From an uncultured Pseudohongiella sp. (lineage in GTDB: Bacteria; Pseudomonadota; Gammaproteobacteria; Pseudomonadales; Pseudohongiellaceae), in NCBI GenBank assembly GCA_902537815.1, contig CACBCS010000015.1:1-35094 (forward strand): a stretch of 35,094 nt of DNA, given 5' to 3'. Of the stretch, positions 16,070-25,310 are shown piece after piece (within the stretch, counting starts at the first letter, position 1; each line of letters starts with the position of its first letter). The translations under genes were made by a program, and so were the position numbers. Below the pieces are notes generated by a model. It was not told the DNA's origin and did not search any database. It saw only the letters and a program-made list of their open reading frames with translations.

Positions 16070-16519
16070 ATGGACAAAATTGACCGAATGATTCTCAGAC
16101 TCCTGCAACATGACGCGTCGCTCTCCGTTGGTGACATCGCTGAACGGGTCAGCATTTCGAAGTCGGCCTGCTGGCGACGAATACAGAATCTGGAGAAGGA
16201 CGGCATTATTCTCCAGCGAGTGGCCTTGCTGGATCAGGTGAGTATCGGCCTGCCTCTGACCGTCTATGTGCAGCTGCGAACCAATCAGCACAATGACGCC
16301 TGGGTAGAAAGATTCAGAACCGTCACCGAAAACATTGGCGGAGTGCTTGAGGTATATCGCATGAGTGGGGATCTCGACTATCTCATCAAGGCGGTAGTCA
16401 AAGACATGGCAGGATACGACGAGCTCTATAAGGATCTGATCAAAGCCGATCTGTTTGATGTCAGCGCCAGCTTCGTCATGGAAACCCTGAAATCAACCAC
16501 CGAAATGCCGCTTGTTTAA
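16070..16519 (+). CDS. Lrp/AsnC-family transcriptional regulator
   Basis: This 149-residue protein has an N-terminal winged helix-turn-helix (LSVGDIAERVSISKSACWRR, about residues 16-35) after MDKIDRMILRLLQ, the usual first helix. It has a C-terminal RAM ligand-binding domain with GVLEVYRMSGDLDYLIKAVV. Lrp/AsnC proteins sense amino acids and usually control the adjacent gene. I start it at 16070 because GAGG lies nine bases upstream and the family N-terminus starts there; an in-frame ATG at 16019 would add 17 atypical residues. It is divergent from the PLP enzyme and convergent with the transporter gene at 16554, so an amino-acid-type effector for this neighbourhood is likely (inference). Confidence 0.92.
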   Translation: MDKIDRMILRLLQHDASLSVGDIAERVSISKSACWRRIQNLEKDGIILQRVALLDQVSIGLPLTVYVQLRTNQHNDAWVERFRTVTENIGGVLEVYRMSGDLDYLIKAVVKDMAGYDELYKDLIKADLFDVSASFVMETLKSTTEMPLV

Positions 16520-16553
16520 ACCAGCCCGAACAGCTTTCGCTAATCAGTTCGGA

Positions 16554-17912
16554 CTAGAAAAGCGCATGACCGATCAGGGCAGCCAGCGGGAGGGAAATCG
16601 CCGTCCGAATAAGGAAGATACCGCCAATGTGGACAAAACCCAGAGGTATTTTCGACTTGATAATCAGTGCACCGACCTCCGACATATAAATGAGCTGACA
16701 CACGGAAACCGTAGCGACGACAAATCGAGTCAGCTCGCTTTCTATGCTGCCCCCCACCAGCGCCGGTAAGAACATATCGGTGAAGCCGACGAACATCAGC
16801 GGCGCGGCTGCGTCAGCCTCTGCCAATCCAAAAAGATTAAGTACGGCAATCAAGGGAAGACCTAACCAGTTGAACAGCGGGGTGTACTCCGCCAGTATCA
16901 GCGCAGCTGTACCGAGGCCCATCACCACCGGAATCAGGGATAACCAGACCTCTGCAATCCCACGCCCGACGCGAGGTACCAGCTCACCAAGGGTGGGCGC
17001 CCTGCCTGCCCTTGCCAGGGCCTCATGCACCGCCGCACTCCAGAGTGACTGATAGTTACTGAAGTCCCGCAGTCCCTGAGGCTCGACGCCGGGGCAGAAT
17101 TCGTCTTTCAACCTGCTCAATGGCGGAAGTTTTGGCGTGATCAGCGCACAGACAAAGCCGATTCCGATGACGCAGGCATACATCGGCAGAAAATAATCCC
17201 CTATGCCAATGGCGTTGGCGACCACCAGCGCAAAGGAAACAGACACTACTGAGAAATTAGTGCAGATGGTAGCCGCCTCTCTGGCCGTGTAATAACCACG
17301 TTCATACTGCTGGAGGGTGATCAGCACACCCACTGGACCGGACCCCATCCAGGAGGCCAGCGCATCAATCGCGCTCCGGCCGGGGAGATGAAACAGTTTG
17401 TCGAATGCCTTGCTCAGCAAGACGCCAACCATCTCCATCAATCCGAACTCAACCAGCAGGGGAAGAAAAACTGTTGCGATGGCCATGTAGGTCATGGTGA
17501 TCGGTATCAGACTACCAAGGGTCGTGCCGGCGGTGGCGCCACCGATGAGCCAGCCCGGACCGATCTGAAACAGATAGCAAACGGCGGTCGCGCAACCGAA
17601 TAGTCTCAGCAGAAACCAGACAGAGTAAAGAGTCAGCCCCTCCGCCAGCCAGTAAAACCTGACGCGGGCCGGCTCAGAGACCTGAAAAATCAGGGTAAGC
17701 AGGACTGAAATTACCGTGAATGTGCCCGCCATCCATTGCAACTGGGTCTGTCTGTTATCGATAAACAGATCACCGAACCAGGCCATGCCTACCGTTATTT
17801 GGCCATCAATCACCAGAGGCGTGAGGAAAAACACGATGCCGATACCGGACGGCAGTAGGAACTTCAGCCAGTTGGCAGTTGGCAGCTCTTCAATATTCCG
17901 TTCCTTTTGCAT
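16554..17912 (-). CDS. YjiH-type membrane permease with nucleoside-recognition (Gate) domain
   Basis: This 452-residue inner-membrane protein has about ten hydrophobic helices. It carries the YjiH-like core around WMGSGPVGVLITLQQYERGY and AREAATICTNFSVVSVSFAL, conserved in proteins with the nucleoside-recognition or Gate fold. Members are presumed transporters, but the substrate is not established. It starts 22 bp after the stop of the HisC-like gene, so the two are probably co-transcribed with the TonB receptor upstream. The start lacks a clear Shine-Dalgarno, consistent with coupling. The surroundings suggest transport of an amino acid or nitrogen compound (inference only). Confidence 0.8.
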   Translation of the reverse strand: MQKERNIEELPTANWLKFLLPSGIGIVFFLTPLVIDGQITVGMAWFGDLFIDNRQTQLQWMAGTFTVISVLLTLIFQVSEPARVRFYWLAEGLTLYSVWFLLRLFGCATAVCYLFQIGPGWLIGGATAGTTLGSLIPITMTYMAIATVFLPLLVEFGLMEMVGVLLSKAFDKLFHLPGRSAIDALASWMGSGPVGVLITLQQYERGYYTAREAATICTNFSVVSVSFALVVANAIGIGDYFLPMYACVIGIGFVCALITPKLPPLSRLKDEFCPGVEPQGLRDFSNYQSLWSAAVHEALARAGRAPTLGELVPRVGRGIAEVWLSLIPVVMGLGTAALILAEYTPLFNWLGLPLIAVLNLFGLAEADAAAPLMFVGFTDMFLPALVGGSIESELTRFVVATVSVCQLIYMSEVGALIIKSKIPLGFVHIGGIFLIRTAISLPLAALIGHALF

Positions 17913-17934
17913 CAGTAGGTTCTGTGCTGCCTGC

Positions 17935-19002
17935 TCAGAGTCGGCGGAGGTGGTTCAAGGTTTGCTGCATATCTTCCGAAACACCTACTGAAATTCGCAG
18001 ATGCTGCGGCAGTTGCTCAAAATGGGTTTGATCGCGAATGACAACGCCAGCCTGCAGTAAATGCTTCATAGCGTCAGATGCCTCTTTAAAGCGCACCAGC
18101 AGGAAATTGGTCGTGCTGTCGTATACCTGCTCAATAGCATCCAGCGGAATCAATTCCTTGCGAGCCTGCTCTCTCAAAGCAATAACCCGCTCGCAGCAGG
18201 ACCGCATGTACTCAATGCCCGGATCGGAGAGTGCATTAATGCCAATGCGCGCACTGTCATCTGGCATGGGGTAAGGAGGAATGAGTTTATTGATCTGCGC
18301 CAGCACCTCTTCTGCCGCGATAATGAAACCTACCCGAATGGCAGCCAGGGCAAATGCTTTGGATAGGGTGCGAATGATCACCAGATTGGGATGCTCAGAC
18401 AGCAGCGGAAGCAGGGTATCAGACGGGGTGTACTCAATATATGCCTCGTCAACGACGACGAATGCCCGATTACGCTGCGCCTCCGCGATGCGGATAATGT
18501 CCGACACCGCCATCAGATTGCCAGTGGGGTTATTGGGATTACAGATAAACACGATCTTCAAGCGCTTCTGATCAGCCGCGGCCTGCTGATTCGCGGCGAC
18601 ATTCAGAGCGAACTGGTCGTCCAGCGGCACCGTCTCTACCTCCACCCCGTGGGCTTGCGCGACAAATTCATACATCGAATAGGTCGGACTCTGAATTCGA
18701 ATGGCATCCTGGTGCGGCTCGCAATAGGTCCTGATCAGCAAATCAATCGCTTCATCAGCCCCCCGCACCGCCAGCACGTTGTCAGGGCTCACATTTGCAT
18801 AACGACCGTAGGCTTTCGCCAGCTCGGACGGCAAAAAATCCGGATAGCGATTCCAGGTTTCGTCCTCAGGCATCTGGTATGGAGGGAAAGCCGATTCATT
18901 TGCGTTCAGATAAATCTGACCCATCCCGCCTATCCGGCGTGCTGATTGGTAAGGGGTTAGGTCTTTGAGGGCTGTTACGACCAGTTCATTCGCCAGCGAC
19001 AT
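17935..19002 (-). CDS. HisC-like class I/II aminotransferase (histidinol-phosphate aminotransferase family)
   Basis: This 355-residue PLP enzyme matches the HisC branch of fold type I aminotransferases. It has YLNANESAFPPY near residue 30 and CNPNNPTGNLM near 153. VVVDEAYIEY near 187 carries the ring-binding Asp and Tyr, and TLSKAFALAAIRVGF near 214 carries the Schiff-base lysine. HisC converts imidazole-acetol phosphate and glutamate to histidinol phosphate in histidine synthesis. No other his genes are nearby; it sits between a TonB receptor and a permease gene. So it may be a second copy or may act on another amino acid; I leave the symbol empty. Motifs and length look intact. Confidence 0.85.
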   Translation of the reverse strand: MSLANELVVTALKDLTPYQSARRIGGMGQIYLNANESAFPPYQMPEDETWNRYPDFLPSELAKAYGRYANVSPDNVLAVRGADEAIDLLIRTYCEPHQDAIRIQSPTYSMYEFVAQAHGVEVETVPLDDQFALNVAANQQAAADQKRLKIVFICNPNNPTGNLMAVSDIIRIAEAQRNRAFVVVDEAYIEYTPSDTLLPLLSEHPNLVIIRTLSKAFALAAIRVGFIIAAEEVLAQINKLIPPYPMPDDSARIGINALSDPGIEYMRSCCERVIALREQARKELIPLDAIEQVYDSTTNFLLVRFKEASDAMKHLLQAGVVIRDQTHFEQLPQHLRISVGVSEDMQQTLNHLRRL

Positions 19003-19076
19003 AGACGGAGACAGATAATGAAAAAAGACCCATATTCTGACATGAGCGCGACATTTCTCCCAGCGCTACCGGCCCA

Positions 19077-21269
19077 TTAAAATGTGCCTCGTACCTTAAT
19101 GGCGTAGATAGGTCCGTTAATTGAGCAGGAGTCCTCTACTTCGTCCACGTATCCCGTAACAGTCGTACCGCCCGCGTAGCGCGTGCGCAACCGGCAACGT
19201 TCGCCAGAGTCTCGAGCCTCAAACCTGTATACAAGGCCACCCCAAGCCTGCGTTTCCGCCCAGGCAAACCAAGACCAATCCGGAGAGTAATGCTCGGTCT
19301 TATCAATGTCCCAGACCATAAAATCGTTCAGGAATCGTTTGTTGGCGTTAAAACCCCAATTCGTGTTGTTTAATCTGGGAATATCATGACGGAAACCAAT
19401 TGCATATCTGCTCCCTCCCCCGTCACGCGGACCCATTCTGCGTTCTCGGTCTTTCTTGAGGATTGAGTCATAGTGAGTCGCCTCCTCAAGGCTGAGTCCG
19501 GCGGTTAGCAGCATATTGGGCTGATTCAGAAACCCCAGGCGGAGGCTATTGTTGAGGTTTAGCCCATAGCGCCTTCCGTCTCCGGTATTGCCACGGGCCG
19601 AGAGAATTTCTCCATTCCGCGACACGTCGACATTGTCGATAACGTCGAACACCGTTTGATAATATAGCTGAGTGTTGATGACGCCGGCATCATTGGGGAG
19701 TCGGTACTCTAAATTTGCTTCATAGTTCCACCATGACATCTGCTGAATGTCTGAATTTCCTTCGAACGAGTTCTGCTCATCATCCATCTGGTCTACGCCC
19801 GCGGTGAAATCCCTAAAGCTGAGCTGATTCACTATTTTCTGAACGATGCCTCTGAATTGGATGCTTGGTGTGATATCGAATCGATAGTCTACCTTGGGGC
19901 GGAAAAATGAGAAGTCGCGCGAATTGGCCAGGGTACCACTCTGAGATATTGAACTGTCCTCAACAAGCAGAGTGGTTTCAAGTGTCATTCGGTCGTTCAT
20001 TGACCAGTTATGAATTGTAAAATACTCCAGCCTCATCTCTTCTACTGTGCCTACTGAACTAGTCACCGGCGTGAGACCGCCAAACTCTTGCCCGCCGGCT
20101 ACTCCAGCGAGCAAACCAAGTCGTAGAGACGTATCTACGATGGTTTGGGCCCTTTCAACACCCGCCTCAATAGATTGGCCTTGCGATAAATCAAAAACAT
20201 ATGACGACCGAATTATGCGCTCCTGATACTTCTCATAATTGAACAGATAAAGATCTTTCGTTTCGACCGATGAGGAAGGGTCTACCTTAAAACGACTGCG
20301 CTCAAACTCGTTTTCTTTTTCATTGACGATGGCAATCGTCTTCCACCTGCTCCCGTTATCGAAGACATGCATGTAGTCGCCACCAACCTCAAATCCGGTG
20401 GATTCACTTGGCTGAGTGTCCCGCTCAAAGATCCGGCTTGCGACCGCGTCGGATTGGTATCGGGTAATAACCCGGTCCGTGTCATATTCGACGTCATTCC
20501 CAGTCCATGAAAAATTGAGATTAGCCGTATCTGTCGGAGAAAACTCATAGCCAAAGTTTGCGGTTAATGATATCGGCCAACCGTCTGTAGTTTCATCACG
20601 GTTCACCGTCTCGGCAAGATCTCCTGATCGGTCAAACGCGCTTTCGAAACCGTCTCGAAAGTCATAACGAGGCTCGCGCTCGGCACTGAGAAAGTAGTTC
20701 AACGCCCCGTATTGCCCCGTCGCCGCGATCTTACCACCCGGAATAAGAGTCCCATCAAGGGCCCTGTCCAAGTTTACCTCGTAGGCAAACCTGACGCTTG
20801 AGAGAGCATCATTAAGGACAACATTGATTACCTGCGTTCCCCCGCGGACATCCAACTCGCCTGAAGTCCCCCTAATAATTTCAATGTAGCGCACTTCTGA
20901 TGCAGGGATGCGTGAAAGCTGAGAATCCCCTTCATTGCTTTTGCCTGCTATCCGTCGACCATTGATTAATACTTGCTCGCCGCCTGCACCAAGACCTCGA
21001 CCACCGCCCCGGCTCTGACTGCGGCTACCGCTGCGCGCGAGAGAGATTCCGGGTATGCGTTGCAACATGTCGTTGACTGAGTAGGGGTTGAATTGAGCAA
21101 AGTACTCAGCGGGATAAGTCACCGTTGCGTCGCTAGCGGTTTCTGGGGCCTGCGCACAAACGTGTGGGGCTCCCAGGATGAGCACAAAAAAGTAAATGTA
21201 CGAAAATCCTAAGTTTTTGTTATTCAAGATTCGATTAGCTCCCCGGAGCAACAAAAGCAGTGCCCTCAT
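19077..21269 (-). CDS. TonB-dependent outer-membrane receptor
   Basis: This receptor (730 residues from the ATG at 21269) would import a substrate across the outer membrane using TonB energy. It has a signal region ending at VCAQ and a TonB-box-like DATVTYPAEYF. A plug domain follows, with VNDMLQRIPGISL, GAGGEQVLINGRRIAGKS and IPASEVRYIEIIRG. A long beta-barrel ends in AIKVRGTF, with the terminal phenylalanine typical of outer-membrane proteins. The unusually Ser/Arg/Gly-rich stretch RSGSRSQSRGGGRGLG lies in the plug. A TTG start at 21287 would add six residues; I prefer the ATG. It ends 74 bp before the HisC-like gene, so receptor, aminotransferase and permease could form one transcript. The substrate cannot be read from sequence. 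Confidence 0.92.
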   Translation of the reverse strand: MRALLLLLRGANRILNNKNLGFSYIYFFVLILGAPHVCAQAPETASDATVTYPAEYFAQFNPYSVNDMLQRIPGISLARSGSRSQSRGGGRGLGAGGEQVLINGRRIAGKSNEGDSQLSRIPASEVRYIEIIRGTSGELDVRGGTQVINVVLNDALSSVRFAYEVNLDRALDGTLIPGGKIAATGQYGALNYFLSAEREPRYDFRDGFESAFDRSGDLAETVNRDETTDGWPISLTANFGYEFSPTDTANLNFSWTGNDVEYDTDRVITRYQSDAVASRIFERDTQPSESTGFEVGGDYMHVFDNGSRWKTIAIVNEKENEFERSRFKVDPSSSVETKDLYLFNYEKYQERIIRSSYVFDLSQGQSIEAGVERAQTIVDTSLRLGLLAGVAGGQEFGGLTPVTSSVGTVEEMRLEYFTIHNWSMNDRMTLETTLLVEDSSISQSGTLANSRDFSFFRPKVDYRFDITPSIQFRGIVQKIVNQLSFRDFTAGVDQMDDEQNSFEGNSDIQQMSWWNYEANLEYRLPNDAGVINTQLYYQTVFDVIDNVDVSRNGEILSARGNTGDGRRYGLNLNNSLRLGFLNQPNMLLTAGLSLEEATHYDSILKKDRERRMGPRDGGGSRYAIGFRHDIPRLNNTNWGFNANKRFLNDFMVWDIDKTEHYSPDWSWFAWAETQAWGGLVYRFEARDSGERCRLRTRYAGGTTVTGYVDEVEDSCSINGPIYAIKVRGTF

Positions 21270-21527
21270 GCGATGGACGAAAAACAATTAAGGTCAACAA
21301 AGTGACGTGGATTATGCCTTTTTCACTCCGCATTAGCCTTAGAAAATCGTGTCAAATTATTACAAAGCGCGATTAGCAGGAGTTCACCATTAGGCAGGAT
21401 AAGACGGAAGTTTCGCGAATTATTGGCAGTCGGAGGATGTTTGAAACGCGCTTGATACTGAAGCATTGAGTCTGTTAAAAGGTATACAGGACAGCACACC
21501 AGCGAAGCTACTTCTATACAAACTACA

Positions 21528-21956
21528 ATGGTCGACATCAGCCCCTTAGACCCATGCCCCTGCTGCTCCGGCAAGCCATTTACAAAGTGCTGCGAGCCAT
21601 TTTTAAAGGGCAAAAACGTACCAAAAACACCAAGACAGGTGATGCGGTCGCGATTCACAGCATACACAATCGGTGGATATGGCCAATATTTGGTGGATAC
21701 CTGGCACCCCGCCTATGTACGTGGCAACACCGCCAACTCTTTGTCTCTGAAAACCCATGACTGGCGAAATCTCGAGATCCTTCAGTCCGGGCAGCAGGGC
21801 AATAGGGGCGGCGTCGAATTCGTTGCAGATTTTATCGACAACAAAGGGGAGTTACAGCGCCATCACGAAGTTTCTGTATTCGAACGCCACAAAGGGCGCT
21901 GGTACTACACTGATGGGCGAGTTCAGGTGCGTCCAGTCAATCAAGCTCAGGGTTAA
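21528..21956 (+). CDS. YchJ-family (UPF0225) protein with zinc-type SEC-C motif
   Basis: The 142-residue protein matches the YchJ family of unknown function. Its N-terminal DPCPCCSGKPFTKCCEPFL resembles the SEC-C metal-binding motif (CxCxSG..kkCC). The conserved core then follows: RSRFTAYTIGGYGQYLVDTWHP and a C-terminal NTF2-like part with FIDNKGELQRHHEVSVFER. Length fits the short form of the family. It is divergent from the TonB receptor; the 258 bp between them holds no other gene that I can see. Start at the ATG at 21528 is set by the family N-terminus. No clear ribosome binding site is visible. Confidence 0.88.
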   Translation: MVDISPLDPCPCCSGKPFTKCCEPFLKGKNVPKTPRQVMRSRFTAYTIGGYGQYLVDTWHPAYVRGNTANSLSLKTHDWRNLEILQSGQQGNRGGVEFVADFIDNKGELQRHHEVSVFERHKGRWYYTDGRVQVRPVNQAQG

Positions 21957-22186
21957 TTCCACCTGATTTCATACCACATCCTGCCAAACGGCCTATCACG
22001 AGGCCCTCTTAATCAGACAGTGTTGCCATTGTTCCTGTCGTCCGGGTTATTTCAGTAGAATTTTTACATACGCTTACCGGGGTAAGGAATAACCGGTCCG
22101 CCTGCGGTTCTCTCGTGTATTAACCGAAGATCAGAAATGCAGTAAGGCAGTCGTGCAAATGCCCTGTAGTTGAATCAAGATACTAG

Positions 22187-24487
22187 TCAAAAGTGAAGAA
22201 TTTCTTCCCTCACTAGCTGAGCCTGAATCTGCTCGTCAGTGAAAGGCAAATCCACCCAACCACTTTGTGAATACATCTTGGTCAGATCAGAGTAATAAGA
22301 CGAATCTGGTTCCGGAGACTGAGAATAAGTCAGAATGGCATCAGCGTCCGGCAGGCCATTCTCATCCCAGGTCACGGTCTGGACATAACTGTTACCGTGA
22401 GTGATCGGGGTATATCCGCCGTTTTCTGGATTGAAGCGTGCAGTGATAACGCTGAACAGCCCCTGCCCACCGGAACCGCCAGGGATCCCGATCTTTTCAC
22501 CATTGCGCATGGCGAACTGAACCTCGCCCCAAGGGGCATCCAGAGCAATACCGGCTTCCTGCAGTGACGCCACGCCCGCTTCCAGAGCGGCGACAATCAG
22601 TGCCCGGGTATCTTCATTTTCTGTGGTTAATCCCGCTGGCGTATTGAACGGGTCATCCAGATCAAAAGGAGTGGCAAAATGTTCTGACAGACCGCGCGCG
22701 TTGACCCAGAACTGATTGAAGATGTGTGCACCAACACTATCTATATCCTGACGCCGGTCCCAGCTGGCAAGAATGGCGCAGGCTTCAGCAAGGCTGACCT
22801 GATCAGCGCAAATCTCAAGAATTTCATCCAGCAGCAGCTCGGCGCCATAGTGGCGATGGTTAGACAGTAAATCTTTCACCTTTTGCTGTGTGAACCTCTC
22901 GCCGCTGCTAATCACTTCATCCACCATAACAAGACCAGCGCGTGTACGCAGCGAGCGGGTGGTTTGCTCGTCACCAATGATCGGCGAGAAACCTTCTAGC
23001 CTGCTGTCCGGATTGGACAACCAGTAGGAGTCATTACTGTTACTCACATAGGTGTCAGTGATGAGACTGGGTTGTTCAGTTGGGGGCATCAAGCCCGGAT
23101 AGGCCGCAGCGGGATCCACCTGCCAATCGCAGCTAGGGTCTGATCCATTCAGAGTAATAACCCTTGGATTGCCCGTGTCTACCGCGCAGCGCTCCAGCAG
23201 TTCGGCAGAGACGTTGGGAATCGCAGACATATCGGCATAGAGCGCACCACCATCACGATCCGCTGCGATGGTATTGACGAACGCTGCACCCTGGTGGGTC
23301 GCTAATGCCGTGCGCAGCTTCTCCACGTTGCGCGCATTACTGATATCTCGATACTGATCGCCGGAGCGATAGTTTTCATAGTTCACATCGCGGATCACAT
23401 ACACATTCTCGTCGGTCCAGGGTTTACCCTGCCCTACTACCACAGGACCCAGGTGGGTCATGTGAACCGTGCGCGTTGCCATCCCGTCGGGAATCTCAAC
23501 CTGAATCTCCATCGCCTCGATGTCGTGCACCTCATCACCCAGGCGATAGGCCATGGGATTGCCCGGCACCAAATCCAGACGGAACATAGTGAACCGAAGC
23601 GCAGTGGATACCGTGTGGGACCAGGCTACATATTCGGTAAAACCAATGGCGATGCGGGCAGTAGAGATCAAACCCACTCCCATCACATCTATCTCACCGG
23701 GGTAGGTCAAATGCGCCATGTGAAACCGGGAAGACCCCTGCCAGGGGTAGTGCGGATTTCCCATCAGCACGCCACGACCGCTTTCGGTCAGCGCGCTCCC
23801 AAATCCCAGGGCGTTGCTGCCAATCATATCGCGATCAATTTCCAGATCGAGCGGCTGCAGCTGTGCCAATTCCAGACCGGGTTCGGAGCTGGCAATCTGG
23901 TTCGCGACCCGACCTAGACCATAGCGAATGCCGACGCCAAGTGTAATACGGGCCAGGTCACTTTCATGGATTGCTGTGATCCAAGGTGCGTTATTACAGG
24001 ATTCAGGCATGGCACCACGATGACTATCAATATAATCGTTATAGCCTTTGATATAGCCCGCATCCATCGCGGTCGAATCCGCGGAAGCATAGCTCAGATA
24101 CTCATCCAGTTTATCCTGATGCAACAGGGCGCGGTGGAAGGCGTCTTGATTAATATTGGCCTCAGTGGCGCCAAAGTATTTCGCTTGCTCACCACGAACC
24201 GTCACAAACTCTCTCGCCAGGACGCATATGGTGTTGGCGGCAATAGCGTGGGCAAACCCGTAGCCAAGACCTTCCCAGCTGTTAGCCTTGACGTGGGGAA
24301 TGCCGTGTTCGGTCCAGCGCAGCTGTACTTCGTTTCGGGGCTCATTCTGCGAAGCAGTAACAGCCGCAGGCTCGGACTGAGCGAGGGCAGCTGTAGAGTC
24401 GGGCGCCTCAGAGCAGGCTGTAACGCCAAGGACGGTTGCAGTGAGCAGAAAAATGACCGGCAGTTTATTGCAATCAAGGCGTGTCAT
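22187..24487 (-). CDS. Penicillin acylase-family Ntn-hydrolase, lipoprotein
   Basis: The 766-residue protein belongs to the penicillin/cephalosporin/acyl-homoserine-lactone acylase family, which cleaves amide bonds after self-processing into two subunits. A signal sequence ends in VTAC, so it is likely a periplasmic lipoprotein. The alpha part has WTEHGIPHVKANSWEGLGYG near residue 60. DMIGSNALGF contains the processing site, where serine about 224 would become the N-terminal nucleophile of the beta chain. GVLMGNPHYPWQG follows, as is typical. The SNALGFG form resembles the aculeacin/AHL-acylase side of the family more than classical penicillin G acylase. The substrate is unknown. Either the GTG at 24490 or the ATG at 24487 could start it. 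Confidence 0.9.
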   Translation of the reverse strand: MTRLDCNKLPVIFLLTATVLGVTACSEAPDSTAALAQSEPAAVTASQNEPRNEVQLRWTEHGIPHVKANSWEGLGYGFAHAIAANTICVLAREFVTVRGEQAKYFGATEANINQDAFHRALLHQDKLDEYLSYASADSTAMDAGYIKGYNDYIDSHRGAMPESCNNAPWITAIHESDLARITLGVGIRYGLGRVANQIASSEPGLELAQLQPLDLEIDRDMIGSNALGFGSALTESGRGVLMGNPHYPWQGSSRFHMAHLTYPGEIDVMGVGLISTARIAIGFTEYVAWSHTVSTALRFTMFRLDLVPGNPMAYRLGDEVHDIEAMEIQVEIPDGMATRTVHMTHLGPVVVGQGKPWTDENVYVIRDVNYENYRSGDQYRDISNARNVEKLRTALATHQGAAFVNTIAADRDGGALYADMSAIPNVSAELLERCAVDTGNPRVITLNGSDPSCDWQVDPAAAYPGLMPPTEQPSLITDTYVSNSNDSYWLSNPDSRLEGFSPIIGDEQTTRSLRTRAGLVMVDEVISSGERFTQQKVKDLLSNHRHYGAELLLDEILEICADQVSLAEACAILASWDRRQDIDSVGAHIFNQFWVNARGLSEHFATPFDLDDPFNTPAGLTTENEDTRALIVAALEAGVASLQEAGIALDAPWGEVQFAMRNGEKIGIPGGSGGQGLFSVITARFNPENGGYTPITHGNSYVQTVTWDENGLPDADAILTYSQSPEPDSSYYSDLTKMYSQSGWVDLPFTDEQIQAQLVREEILHF

Positions 24488-24587
24488 CACGACCCCCAGT
24501 GGACTCAGAGAAACTTTAAAAGCCCAAAGGCTATTCCCTAGCCTAACTCTTGTCCAGTTGGTGAGGCGGGGCGCCTTGTTAAGTGCT

Positions 24588-25223
24588 TCAGGCTGCCTGC
24601 CTGCCTGTCAGAAACCAGCGCCCTACTGCACTCTGATAATCTGAGTAGCTATCGCCGAAACGCTGCTGAAGATGCACTTCCTCCAATTCGACCTGCACAC
24701 TGACAGCGATCCATCCGACGATCAGGCAAACCAGAGAGAACGCGGTGGGCCAGGCAAGAAAAAACCCCAGCTGAGCGAGGCGCACACCGACGAAGGTCGG
24801 ATTTCTGGTTAATGCGTAAAGTTGAGTCGTTACCAGTTGCTCACTGGCAGCCTCGTCAATGCCAGAACGCCAGGCCACTGCCAAGCTCAGGCTGCCACAG
24901 ACCGCCAGAGCAAAACCGAAACACAACAAACCTAGACCAGCAAGCGCGATCCAGTCCGATTGTAAGCTTGCCACGGGCAGCAACCAGCGCTCCATCGCCG
25001 GAAAAAAGAGGCGCAGCACACAAGCTGCCCAAATCGCGATGCGAAAAAGCCGAAACGTCAGATGGTTCCACCAATGCCGGGAGTAGCGTTCACCCATGTG
25101 AATCATTGATTGACCTTGGTGTTTGCGCTTGAGGAGCTTGGCGAACATCAGGTAAAAGAGCGCGACTGCACTGTAAAATGCAGCGAGGAACATAGCTACG
25201 AATTGGGTGACTTCCAGAGTCAT
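24588..25223 (-). CDS. Isoprenylcysteine carboxyl methyltransferase-like membrane protein
   Basis: This 211-residue protein has about five hydrophobic helices and the ICMT/phospholipid-methyltransferase-like C-terminal signature: LYALTRNPTFVGVRLAQLGFF, then VELEEVHLQQRFGDSYSDYQ. In the family, the RNP.. helix and the E.....RFG..Y..Y segment bind S-adenosylmethionine. Bacterial members methylate various, mostly unknown, substrates. The ATG at 25223 has GAGG eight bases upstream. It stands between the acylase and an unknown secreted protein on the same strand; the gaps of about 90-100 bp leave operon membership open. Confidence 0.82.
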   Translation of the reverse strand: MTLEVTQFVAMFLAAFYSAVALFYLMFAKLLKRKHQGQSMIHMGERYSRHWWNHLTFRLFRIAIWAACVLRLFFPAMERWLLPVASLQSDWIALAGLGLLCFGFALAVCGSLSLAVAWRSGIDEAASEQLVTTQLYALTRNPTFVGVRLAQLGFFLAWPTAFSLVCLIVGWIAVSVQVELEEVHLQQRFGDSYSDYQSAVGRWFLTGRQAA

Positions 25224-25310
25224 CGGTGCGGCCTCTATGTTGTTTTTCTTGCAGCCAAGTTACCAATTACGACGGCAGATTACGACACTAAGTGTCGCTC
25301 ACATCCGCAG

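Noticed and set aside
16526-16552. CCGAAC...GTTCGG hairpin between the Lrp-type and YjiH-type genes
   Set aside because: A 6 bp stem with a 15-base loop and no T run is too weak to report as a terminator, although it lies between convergent genes.
21270-21287. TTG start for the TonB receptor
   Set aside because: It adds six residues; the ATG at 21269 is the simpler start, though neither has a good ribosome binding site.
22073-22086. CTTACCGGGGTAAG hairpin between the YchJ-like and acylase genes
   Set aside because: The 6 bp stem with a 2-base gap is too small for a terminator and sits without a T tract; it could occur by chance.
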